Positions 42,162 to 51,049 of a stretch of 64,000 bases of DNA are shown one piece after another (positions within the stretch are counted from its first letter, which is position 1; the number at the start of each line of letters is the position of its first letter). The stretch covers positions 1-64,000 of the forward strand of contig CAUYUJ010022529.1 of NCBI GenBank assembly GCA_963575745.1. Reading direction: 5' to 3'. The DNA is from Prorocentrum cordatum. Taxonomy: Eukaryota; Sar; Dinophyceae; Prorocentrales; Prorocentraceae. The notes beneath the pieces are model-generated. The model was given only the letters and a program-made list of their open reading frames with translations. It searched no databases and was not told where the DNA came from. The position numbers and the translations under genes were made by a program.

Positions 42162-42566
42162 ACATATCATCAGTGGTGGCTTTCTTGTCATCAAGGGCTA
42201 CATCTTCCTTATCAGTGGCTTCCTTGTCGTCGAGGGCTACAGCTTCCATATCAGTGGCCTTGTCATCTAGGGCTACAGCTTCCATATCAACTTCCTTGTC
42301 ATCAAGGGCTACAGCTTCCACTTCAGCCTCCTTGCACGGGCTTGGGCTTCCATATCAGCTTCCTTGTCATCAAGGGCTACGGCTTCCATATCAGCTTCCT
42401 TGTCAGGAAGGGCTACAGCATCCATATCCGCTTCCTTGTCAGGGCGGGCTGCAGCTTCCACGTCAGCTTCCCTGTCGGCACGGGCGTCAGCTTCAACGCG
42501 GGCTTGGCGCCAACGCGGGCTACAGCTACTACAACACATCGGCGATGGACGTCGACTTGGACTCAT
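42162..42566 (-). CDS. Acidic 12-residue repeat region, best read on the minus strand
   Basis: The DNA is a tandem repeat of 33-39 bp (mostly 36) with TTGTCATCAAGGGCTACAGC. On the minus strand it reads as repeats of the type DDKEADMEAVAL, an acidic helix-forming 12-residue unit, through about ten copies. One frame covers 42566-42309, and a second frame continues the same repeat to a stop near 42162. The plus strand gives only Ser/Ala/Thr or mixed hydrophobic readings. Unit lengths are multiples of three, which supports coding. The frame change at about 42330 and lack of flanking coding on the minus strand keep this uncertain. It might instead be the upstream region of the plus-strand gene at 42545. 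Confidence 0.4.
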
Positions 42567-43176
42567 TCCTCGAGCAGTACGGCGAAATCTCCGTGGAGGA
42601 CAGCAGTGCTCAACGACAGCAGGGGCCAGCAGGCGACGACGCAGCGGAACATCATGATGATCAGATTGCGGGCTTAGCTGAGTTTGCAGTTCTACCTTTA
42701 CCTGTTGGTCCAGCCGTCCCTGGGCCAGCGCAAGTGGTCGTGCGGGAGCGTGAGCGTTTCGAGCAACGGTCGAGTCGTCTTGCAGCTCACGCTCGGGAAG
42801 CGAGGGACAGCAATATCAAGTCCAGGCTTCGCGTTCAGTTGAAGGTGCCTGGGGCGGGCATGCCGCCGCATTCGCTATCGCCCATCGCCCCTGCCACCAT
42901 AGTTGAGATTTCGGCTGAGATTGTGATCTTCACCGTCGTCTTAATTGTGGTGGCAGGGGCGATGGATGACAGCACATGCGGGCATGGCCCATCCCTCTGG
43001 AGGGCCAGAAGGCAGCTCGCGCCAGCACCATCAAGCAGATTTCGGCATTACTACCAGGCTCCGAGATGATTACAGGGTCGTCGGGGGCTACGCTTGGGAG
43101 GAAACGCAAATACAAGGCAACGCATGGGAGCGCATGCGAACTCACCTCCCCATTTTTTTTGTTTCCCCCCCTTTCC

Positions 43177-43223
<47 letters not shown>

Positions 43224-46200
43224 AGGAGTTTTCGCACCTTCTGGTCCAACTCACAAGCAATCCTTGGGGATTACCGTGGGTTGGGGGTCGGGTTGGGGGC
43301 CGAGTGCGTTTGCGTTCCCACCAGGCAAGCGACTTCACATTGGCGTCGCAAGCAGTGTTCGCGAAATTGAAGAAAAAGCTCAACATTGGAGTCAAACACC
43401 AACGCTTGCAGACGGTAGCCGTCAGTATTCATCGGCTTCGACAGGAGAAGGCGCCCTCCCACGTCTGGCACAATAGTGAACGCGCCTTGAAAGGGGAAGG
43501 CAGTGCACGCCGCGTAGTGCACCTGTCCATCGGGCACATGTGGGACGAGGTCGAGGTAAAGCAGGCATGGCGCCCATCTAAAAAGTACAGGGTCATGCGG
43601 AAGAACGTTGCCATGCCTGCGCTGGTGCAGCGCAGCACCGTCAACTTGAGCCTGGCCAACGTCAACAGGGAAAGGGGGCAGCAGTATCAACGCTATTGGT
43701 TAGCTCAGCCAGTGGAGGTTTGCGGCACGAAAGCGAAGGACCTTTTGCCAGGCACCAAGAAGGGTATACCCACCCAGGCCGACTGCCAAGACTTCGACAT
43801 CTTGACTAATCTTTTGGGTTCGGTCTCAAGCTTCGCATTCCAACCAATGTGCGATCGGGCCAGCGCCAACATATCGATTCTCAAGGTGTGGGCTAACCAA
43901 AGCGACCTGCTCACCGATCAGTTCCCCGATATTGCGCAGAAGGTTTTGTACTTTCCAGATACTTGCGGCATTCATGCCCACCATCGCGGCAAGCTAAAAG
44001 TCAAGGGGCTGCGAAAGCACACTATGAGGCATTATTCGATCGCGTCTATGTCCAGATACAGGGGCAACCTTTCCAGGTGCATCGCGGGCATCGAGACACC
44101 CGTTGAGGACAAACTTCATCGGGAAGTGGGGCCAGCCGGCCCATTTCCTGACACGCTGGAGGCGGTCGCCGACACTCTCTACGACTGCAATGCCGAACAC
44201 CACACACGGCCGCGCAAGGACGGCAAGGGCAGGGGGGAGTCGCAGCTTCTGAAGGACTTGAAAGAATTGATCGTCGTGGCCAACGGGAGCCTGAGTGCGG
44301 ACACGTGGACGCACCATTGCTGGGATTCAGCCCAAGGCCGTCCTTGCTGCAAGACGCGTGCAGAATCAGTTGAAAAGATGACGGTTGCAATGGTACGTGC
44401 GATGTATGGGAGTTCAGACCCTCGCCCGTCTGAGTCTCGATGGACACACCTACTGCCGAGTTTCAAACGCACGCTGATCCGTCGGGTCGTCCACAAGGTC
44501 GGTCTTGACTGCTTCGTGAACACAGCAGAAGACGACGACGCCGACGGCAAAAGGGCAAAGCATATTGGCTTGGAGGACGAGGACTCCGACGAGTACTTCA
44601 AGTCAAGGATTACTACTCCGACGACCTCAACATGTGTGAACTGGTTGTTTATAGCGCGATCCTCGAGGTCACCGACAGCTACTTGCTCTCTCCACTTCTT
44701 GGGGGCGCGATCGAGGACAAGACTGCAGACAAGAGCAAATTAGACAAGCTTATCGACACGGATTCTGTCATCGCTTCGTTTAGCCAGGGCATGCTGGACC
44801 TCCTAGACACTTGGAACACTGGGGACCCGTCGAGGCGGCCTTGGTTTCTCCTAAATGTATTGGGCGCACCGTTGACCGACGAGAAATTCTCGAGATGGAG
44901 CAGGGGGCAGATACTGAAGACTAATTCGGTGATGGCCCGTCGGTGCGAAAGTCGTTTCAGTGCGTGGCCCTACAAGATGTACAAGCTTTCGCACGAACGA
45001 TCGACTCATGCCGAAAAGCCGTTGCTAGCTCGTGAAGTGCTCGATGCTCCAGACTACATGCTCGACTCTTAGACGAAAGGCGTTCGCAAGCTCTTCAACT
45101 CCACGGATGCTCTCACGTCGGTGAAGTGCAGGGTTGTGTTGGGCAACGACTTCAGGGCTCACTGCTGCGGGACAGATATGATTGAAAGGCTTAACAGCTT
45201 GTACACTGCTCGCCACCCAGTACGGGCCCCAGGCAGGAACTCCGTGAACGCCGAGCGTGAGCACTTCCTGGACCAGCTCAGCGCCGTTCACCAGAAGAAC
45301 GGTGGCGACGACCCAGTATCATCATCATTGGTCTCGTCCCTTCGTCTCGGCAGCACGGAGAAAAATGAGACGGTATCTTATCTTCCATTGTTGGATGGTT
45401 TGCCTTCCGTTCTTCCGGAACTTTTAGCTGATGATGGGGCGCCTGCGCCGATGGCGATCGAGGGCGCGCCGAGACTAGCAAGTGAGCTTGCCATTGTGCC
45501 AGTGGCGCTTTCAACAGAGCAGAAGTTCTTCGAGGAGGCGGTCGTGGTGCACAGGCCGAACCCAAACATGTTGCCAGGCGCCGTCGAGACCAGTCGAGAT
45601 GATGACGGCAACAAGGGCAAGCTGGGCCTCAGCACGCACATGCTCGCGAAGAACAAGTACCTCGCACGGGCGAAGGAGACCGCGAAGGCTTCGGGGTAGC
45701 GAGGACTCTGCAGAGACGACGTCGATGCACACGCGGAGGAGTTCAAGCGCATGTTCAAAGATTGCGACCAGGATGTCTATTTGGACGCGTACAGTGATTG
45801 ACAGCATGGCCAATCGGCAGCCCCCCGTGAATATGTGAAGCCATATGAATTGGTGTGGGGGGGAGGCAGCCGCGCGAGCCCGTTCACGCCAGACGAACTG
45901 TGCAATTCCATGATTCAGAATGGATGGCCCACGGACAGCGCAATGTACGACGTGGACCTGACCGAGAGGAGGGCCAATCGTGACTTTAGTACTGACTTCT
46001 CGGAGGTTGATGTGGTCGATCCATGGGGCGTGTCCCGATCGCCGAGAAACGCGGACCGACCCAGGTCCAGAGTACCAGCAGCTTTCGACGTGGTGGAGAA
46101 AGGGCTGTTCAACTTCCTCTTGTCGGTTGGCGCAGGCAAGGGCGAGGGCGATGCTTCGGACGTGATGGTTGTCATCTCGGGGAAGGCTGTTAGTGGGGGT

Positions 46201-46360
46201 GGCACGAAGCGCTGCGCGAGCCTGGTCACCGACGTGACGTTCAGCCCCCACGTGTTCGACGTGACCCTCAACGAGTTCGAGAGGCAGGCCGATGAGGTTG
46301 CCGAGGACTTGCTGCGGTTTCGGAAGGCCCCCCCCTCCCCCACCCCCTCCCACCAACCCC
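42545..46360 (+). pseudogene. Unknown dinoflagellate gene with transposase-like features, disrupted
   Basis: The first exon probably begins at ATG 42545 (MDVDLDSFLEQYGEISVEDS) and runs to about 42860. A second exon-like piece (ASTIKQISALLPGSEMITGS, KRKYKAT) ends near 43130, and an intron with a TA microsatellite follows. The main frame (about 43320-44605) carries VVHLSIGHMWDEVEVKQAW, then FQPMCDRASANISILKVW and a C-x-H site in PDTCGIHAHHRGKLKVKGL with RKHTMRHYSIASM. D...N...C-x-H blocks in this order recall RNase-H-fold transposases such as hAT, but I cannot confirm that. A frame change near 44605 leads to LNMCELVVYSAILEVTDSYL, TAG at 45070, HCCGTDMIERLNSLYTARHP, TAG at 45697, AHAEEFKRMFKDCDQDVYLD, and TGA at about 45802 before KPYELVWGGGSRASPFTPDE. 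It is a long gene family member in decay. Confidence 0.65.
43183..43218. repeat. (TA)n microsatellite in a probable intron
   Basis: About 18 TA units between two coding-like pieces of the gene, preceded by a T-run and C-run. Confidence 0.95.
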
Positions 46361-46581
46361 AAAAACGTGTAAATGTTCGCTTTGTTTTTGGAAGACAACT
46401 TTCGCTTAGATGTCGTTTCGCGCAAACGTCCCTGGGCTGGAACATTGTAGCTTTTTGGGTGCGGGGCGGGTCTGGGCAATCGGTGTTCTGAGCATCGGTC
46501 GCATCATGGTTCTGGGCGCGTGGGCGGCGGCGGTGGGGAGGGGGGCCTTCTGAACGCTAGGATCTGGCGTTTCCTTGCTAC
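46361..46581. other. Short gap, possibly an intron
   Basis: C-rich start (CCCCCCCTCCCCCACCCCCT at about 46329), then no coding character until a new open segment at 46582 in the same frame as the preceding gene. Confidence 0.4.
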
Positions 46582-46830
46582 GTGAATATCTCGACCCGTC
46601 CAAGCAGGATCAGCCCCCGCTGCCGAGCTATTGATACTAACACATCAGACGAGTACATATGCAAACTCATCAAGGATTTGGATCACATGGACCTCTACCT
46701 CGCGGGGCATGAGATCTCCCACGCTAACGGTAACTTGAGAAGGTCGAAGCTGTCGGGCTTGAAACACATCGGTCGTCTGTGGGAGCCTGGGCAGACGAAG
46801 CCGTTGACCTTCAGGAGCGACAGGGCGGCG
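46582..46830 (+). CDS. Coding-like segment, possible last exon of the preceding gene
   Basis: Reads DTNTSDEYICKLIKDLDHMD, then LYLAGHEISHANGNLRRSKL and HIGRLWEPGQTKPLTFRSD with ordinary amino-acid balance, in contrast to the Cys/Leu-rich reading of the repeat that follows at 46838. It is in the same frame as 45835-46491. Whether it is spliced to that gene, or is an independent fragment, cannot be told. No domain recognised. Confidence 0.4.
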
Positions 46831-46837
46831 CCCTCGG

Positions 46838-47107
46838 TGCTGCCATGCTGGTCTGCGCTGCTCTGCCGTGCGGGTCTGCCGTGCTGGTCTGCCATGCGCT
46901 GGTCTGTCGTGCTGGTCTGCCATGCTGGTCTGCCAGCGCTGGTCTGCCATGCTGGTCTGCCGTGCTGGTCTGCCTTGCTGGTTTGCCGTATTGGTCTGCT
47001 CTGCCGTGCGGGTCCACTGGGGTCCTCGGCCTTCCAGGGCCCAGTGGTCTCGGGGCTGCCGTGCGGCTCGCTGGGGTCTTCGGGTGTCTGGGAAGATTGC
47101 AAGGGTG
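46838..47107 (+). repeat. 270-bp duplicated block, copy 1 (12-bp TGGTCTGCC repeat)
   Basis: Internal tandem repeats of GTGCTGGTCTGCCATGCTGG type, then CACTGGGGTCCTCGGCCTTC and CTCGGGGCTGCCGTGCGGCT. It matches 47701-47970 at a constant 863-bp offset. Confidence 0.9.
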
Positions 47108-47220
47108 GTCGTATCTTGGGCATATTGGGGCGTCTTTGGGGCCTGAGGGGCATCTTGGGACATCTGGGGGCATCTTGGGGCATCTTGGGGCATGTGCATC
47201 TTGGGGCCTAGTTTCTGGGC
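47108..47220 (+). repeat. R2-like block
   Basis: Repeats of GGGGCATCTTGGG / GGCGTCTTTGGGG with 10-12 base spacing, same family as the R2 arrays at the start of the window. Confidence 0.75.
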
Positions 47221-47246
47221 ATCATGGGCAATCGCCCCAGGCCTCC

Positions 47247-47402
47247 GCCCGCCGCACCCCCAGGGTCTGCGAACGGGGGCTCCCACGGGCGGGGGCGAAG
47301 GTCACGACCCCCCTCCCTTCCAGCGCGAAGTGTTGGGGGGGAGGAGGGGTCGCGACTGCCCGTCCCGACCCTTCTTTCGCGGATCCGCGTGAAGGGTGCG
47401 TC
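47247..47402 (+). repeat. About 155-bp direct repeat, copy 1
   Basis: GGGGGCTCCCACGGGCGGG to CTTTCGCGGATCCGCGTGA. The second copy is at 47455-47608; in that copy a G-run after GAAGTGTT is replaced by a run of 14 T then G. Confidence 0.88.
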
Positions 47403-47454
47403 GTCGGGCGCTAGCCCTAGGCTGCCGCCTCCCCCCCCCATCCTCCCCCCACCC

Positions 47455-47608
47455 GGGGTCCGCGAGCGGGGGCTCCCACGGGCGGGAGCGAAGGTCGCGA
47501 CCACCCCCCCTTCCAGCACGAAGTGTTTTTTTTTTTTTTGGGGGGGGGGGTCGTGACTGCCCGTCCCGACCCTTCTTTCGCGGATCCGCGTGAGGGGTGC
47601 GCCTTTCT
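47455..47608 (+). repeat. About 155-bp direct repeat, copy 2
   Basis: Partner of 47247-47402. Contains poly-T (about 47526-47540) followed by poly-G, a likely unstable homopolymer junction. Confidence 0.88.
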
Positions 47609-47700
47609 TGGGTATTATTTGGGCTCCTTGGGCGTCTCGGGCATGTGCTCCTGTCGTGCCCGTCTGGTTTGCCGTGCTGGCCTGCCCTGCGGATTTGCAG

Positions 47701-47970
47701 TGCTGCCATGCTGGTCTGCGCTGCTCTGCCGTGCGGGTCTGCCGTGCTGGTCTGTCATGCGCTGGTCTGTCGCGCTGGTCTGCCATGCTGGTCTGCCCGC
47801 GCTGGCCTGCCATGCTGGTCTGCCGTGCTGGTCTGCCTTGCTGGTTTGCCGTGTTGGTCTGCTCTGCCGTGCGGGTCCACTGGGGTCCTCGGCCTTCCAG
47901 GGCCCAGTGGTCTCGGGGCTGCCGTGCGGCTCGCTTGGGTCTTCGGGTGCCCGGGGAGATTGCAAGGGTG
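47701..47970 (+). repeat. 270-bp duplicated block, copy 2
   Basis: Partner of 46838-47107. Start and end have the same offset, so there are no net indels; a few point differences are visible. Confidence 0.9.
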
Positions 47971-48021
47971 TCTCAAGCGATGCGGTGGGGCAGCAGCGCG
48001 GCAACAAACAACAAACAAACA

Positions 48022-48255
48022 GGTGGTCTGATCTCCCAGTGATCCCTGGTGCGAGCGCGGGTGAGGGCAGCAACGCACCACGAACACAAACCATAAACAG
48101 GTGGTCTGGTCTCCCAGTGATCCCTGGTGCGAGCATGGGGGAGGGCAGCAACGCACCAAACAAACGAAGCACACATAGGTGGCCTGATCTCACAGTTATC
48201 CTTGGTGCGAGCGTGGGTGAGGGCAGCAACGCACCACACAAAAAAACAACAAACA
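48022..48255 (+). repeat. 78-bp tandem repeat, three copies
   Basis: Units start at 48022, 48100 and 48178 with GGTGGTCTGATCTCCCAGTG (third: GGTGGCCTGATCTCACAGTT) and end in A/C-rich AACAAAC tracts. 78 is divisible by three, but no conserved protein reading is evident. Confidence 0.92.
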
Positions 48256-48334
48256 ATGCAGTTGCGCTGCCGTGCGGCCCCGCCACCTCGCTCGGGCGGG
48301 CGCTGGGGCGAGAGCTAGAGTTTGAAAACGAGCT

Positions 48335-48665
48335 GCCCTCGGGCCCGAGAATGGAATTGTACATTGGGTTTTCACCATCGGTTTTTGAAGTTAACACCGT
48401 GGGCGTGCATATAAAACTACACACGCATCATCGCGCGCGCGCGCGACCCAACGCCCGCGCGCGCGCGCTTGCGACCCGCCGTCCGCCCGCGCGCGCGCGG
48501 GTGGCGGGTCGCGCGCGCGCGATGGGCGTGTATATTTTTGCACACATGCCAACGATGCTAACTTGAAAAACCGATGGTGAAAACCCAATGTAAAATTTCA
48601 TTCTCTGGCCTCAGGAGGCGACCATACAAAGGTCGAATATATGAAAACGCATGCGAAGAGCATCG
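48335..48665. mobile_element. Foldback (inverted-repeat) element with CG-alternating loop
   Basis: The left arm (about 48350-48415) contains ACATTGGGTTTTCACCATCG then GTTTTTGAAGTTAACA. The right arm (about 48535-48605) is its reverse complement with few changes. The loop is 100 bp of mostly alternating C and G (CGCGCGCGCG). It has no coding capacity, and the size fits a MITE-like foldback element. Flanking sequence from the right arm outward is also inverted relative to 48908-48965. Confidence 0.75.
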
Positions 48666-48907
48666 CGCGCGCGCGGCCCGCCGACCGCCAGCGCGCGCGC
48701 GCGACCCGCCGACCGCCAGCGCGCGCGCGCGGGTCACCCGAATCCTTTGGGCTTTAAGGTCACCGAACGGCGTGCGCGGGTGGCACGTGTCACCCTTGCG
48801 GGAATATATGGGCCCCCATTGCGGGAATATGCGGGTCCACTTGCGGGAGTATACGGGTCTATCTGCGTGAATCTATGTGTCCACATGCGGGAATCTATGG
48901 AACCGAT
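48666..48907. other. CG-alternating tract and short repeats between arms
   Basis: CGCGCGCG tracts at 48665-48740, then four short related units (GCGGGAATATATGGGCCCCC, GCGGGAATATGCGGGTCCAC, GCGGGAGTATACGGGTCTAT, GCGGGAATCTATGGAACC) at 48800-48905. Confidence 0.75.
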
Positions 48908-49275
48908 GCATTTCGTATGCGTTTCCATATATTCGCCCTTCATAAGATCGCCTCTTGGGGCCCGAGAATGAAATTTTACATTGGGTTTTCACCGTCGGTT
49001 TTTGAAGTTAACATCGTGGGCATGTATACAAAACGCGTATGCACACGCTTCGCGCGCGCGAGCGGCCCGCCGCTCGCCCGCGTGCGCGCGCGGGCGGGCG
49101 ACAGGTCGTGCGCGCGCGTGCGCGATGCATGTCGCAAGCGTTTCCATACATTCGTCCTTCATATGATCGCCTCTTGTGGCCAGAGAATGAAAAAAAATTA
49201 CATTGGGTTCCCACCATCGGTTTTCCAATCTAACATCGTGGACATGTGTATAAAACGTATACGCACGCATCGCGC
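48908..49275 (+). repeat. Two further copies of the foldback arm in direct order
   Basis: Arm copies at about 48965-49050 and 49187-49260 (CATTGGGTTTTCACCGTCGG; CATTGGGTTCCCACCATCGG), each followed by a CG-alternating tract. Each is preceded by CCATA-ATTCG-CCTTCATA and GATCGCCTCTTG. With the arms at 48.35 and 48.6 kb this gives four copies in +, -, +, + order. Confidence 0.75.
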
Positions 49276-49286
49276 GCGCCGGCAGT

Positions 49287-49832
49287 GCTGGTCGACCTGG
49301 CTTGGCTGATTCTCCGTCCGCTTGCACGTGCCAAGATATCGCGCGCGTCGCTATGCCCAGCTACGACGGCCTGCCCATCAAGCGCAATACTCGTGCTTCC
49401 GACGTCGGGAAGCTGCCAATTCTGTGGAAGGACGTATGCCAGGAGTACAAGTACGTTTTCCCGCTGGAAGCCAAAGCGATCGATGAGGATACGCCTGGCT
49501 GGGCGCGTCGTTTGGCAACGTGCTATTCCCTGAGGCTGGGCTGCGGCTGCGCGCGCCGACCGTGTTGGTCGACCTGGATGAGCTGATTCTTTGCCCGCTT
49601 GCACGTGCCAAGGTACCGCGCGTGTCGTCATCCCCAGCTACGGTGGCCTGCCCATCCAGCACGATGCGCGTGCTTTCGACGCCAGGAAGCTGCAGGTTCT
49701 GTGGAAGGACGTATGCCAGAAGGATTCCAAGTTAGTAAAGTACGACTTCCCGCTGGAAGCCAAACCGATCGATGAGGTCTGCTTGGCTGGGTGCGTCGTT
49801 TGGGAGCGTGAGATTCCCTGAGGCTGGGCTGC
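49287..49832 (+). repeat. About 270-bp tandem repeat, two copies, coding-like
   Basis: Copy 1 at 49287-49556 and copy 2 at 49560-49832, both starting GTCGACCTGG. Each has an open frame with the same protein reading: PSYDGLPIKRNTRASDVGKL / PSYGGLPIQHDARAFDARKL, then LWKDVCQ and FPLEAKAIDE / FPLEAKPIDE. Copy 2 has a 9-bp insertion (3 codons) after the Cys-Gln. Frame-preserving differences suggest a former coding repeat, but no family is recognised and no start or splice site is clear. Confidence 0.6.
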
Positions 49833-50259
49833 GCGCTGCCTAAGAATTCACATTATGGAATAAGCATGTGGCGCCCGAGTGCTGGTTAGTAATACGATTT
49901 CCTCGACCTTATCGTGCGCGACCGAGCGGGGAATCTGTTAAATCCAACCTGGCTGAATTGATTATTCGCCCGCTTGCGCGTGCCACGATATCGCGCAGTG
50001 TATTAATTGTCAGTACTGACGGCGACACTGACACTGGCTGAACTGATTCTTCGACACTGATCCTTATTGGCACTGACGGTTGATCGACAGACGTGGAGTC
50101 ACATTGAGACGCATGGGGCAACATCCAGCCCCATGTGACGAATGGCCCCCACGGCGCTGCACTCCAATGTGGCCAAATCGAATGGCGCTGGCATGCGAGT
50201 CCGAGTAGCCCTGTAGGCGCAGCCTCAGCGAGCTACTTCGAGCTTGCGAAGCATATTCG
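49833..50259. other. Spacer, no gene seen
   Basis: Begins with a partial third copy of the preceding repeat (GGCTGAATTGATTATTCGCC near 49950, GCTTGCGCGTGCCACGATAT). Contains CACTGACGG/CACTGACACTG short repeats at 50020-50085. Confidence 0.55.
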
Positions 50260-50745
50260 CCATGTTGCTTGAGGTCCTCGCGCTCGCTGCCCGAGTTGAC
50301 TACGTCCCCGTCTCGCCTCCGATCGCGGCTCCGTCTCTTGACTACGTCCTCGTCTCGCCCCCGCTCGCGGCTGCCCGAGTTGACAACGTCTCTTGACTAC
50401 GTCTTCTGGCGGCTGCCCGAGTTGACTACGTCTCTTGACTACGTCTCTTGGCGGCGCCTCTTGGCTACACTTGTTGACTACCGAAGTTGACTACGCGACC
50501 GAAGTTGACTACCGAAGTTGACTGCCGAAGTTGACTACGCTTCTTTCGTCGCGCATTGGGTTGACTGCGCCTCTGTCGTCGCCGTCTTTCGTCGCGAATT
50601 GGGTTGACTACGCCTCTGTCGTCACGAATTCGGTTGACTACGCCTCTGTCGTCGCCGCCTTGGGTTGACTACGCCTCTGTCGTCGCCGTGACGAATTGAC
50701 CGCACTTCTGCCGCGGGTCGTCTGAGATGCCGCGAGTTGCTTCAC
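50260..50745 (+). repeat. Short degenerate tandem repeats (GTTGACTACG)
   Basis: Irregular repeats of GAGTTGACTACGTCTCTTGA, then CCGAAGTTGACTAC, then GGTTGACTACGCCTCTGTCG with 20-30 bp spacing. No gene. Confidence 0.85.
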
Positions 50746-50990
50746 CCTGTTGCTTTCCTTCGGGCGAGTTAATCCACCCTGTTGCTTTCCTTCGGGCGCG
50801 TGAATCCACCCATCTGGCCTCCAGTCGGCCAAATTGAACGGGCCAAGTGGTCTTCAGTCGGCCAAGTTGAACGAGCGCTGTGCCCCTCGATCCGTCGCCA
50901 AAGCGCCCGAGTTAATTCCCTCGGGCAGCGCGGCTCGGGCGTCCACGCTCGACCAACCAGCGCGCTGAAGTTGGGACTTCCATTGGCGCA
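50746..50990. other. Lead-in to the 38-bp satellite
   Basis: Two 30-bp repeats (CACCCTGTTGCTTTCCTTCG at about 50741 and 50777) and a pair of CAGTCGGCCAA-TTGAACG words (50822, 50855). No gene is supported. Confidence 0.6.
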
Positions 50991-51049
50991 TGCCGTCGTT
51001 CGCTTGTGCCGCAGCGCAGTTGGGAAACTTCTGCTGCCCAAAGGAGCCC

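Noticed and set aside
43177-43395. Minus-strand frame ending in Tyr-Ile repeats
   Set aside because: Translation of the TA microsatellite and antisense of a conserved plus-strand exon.
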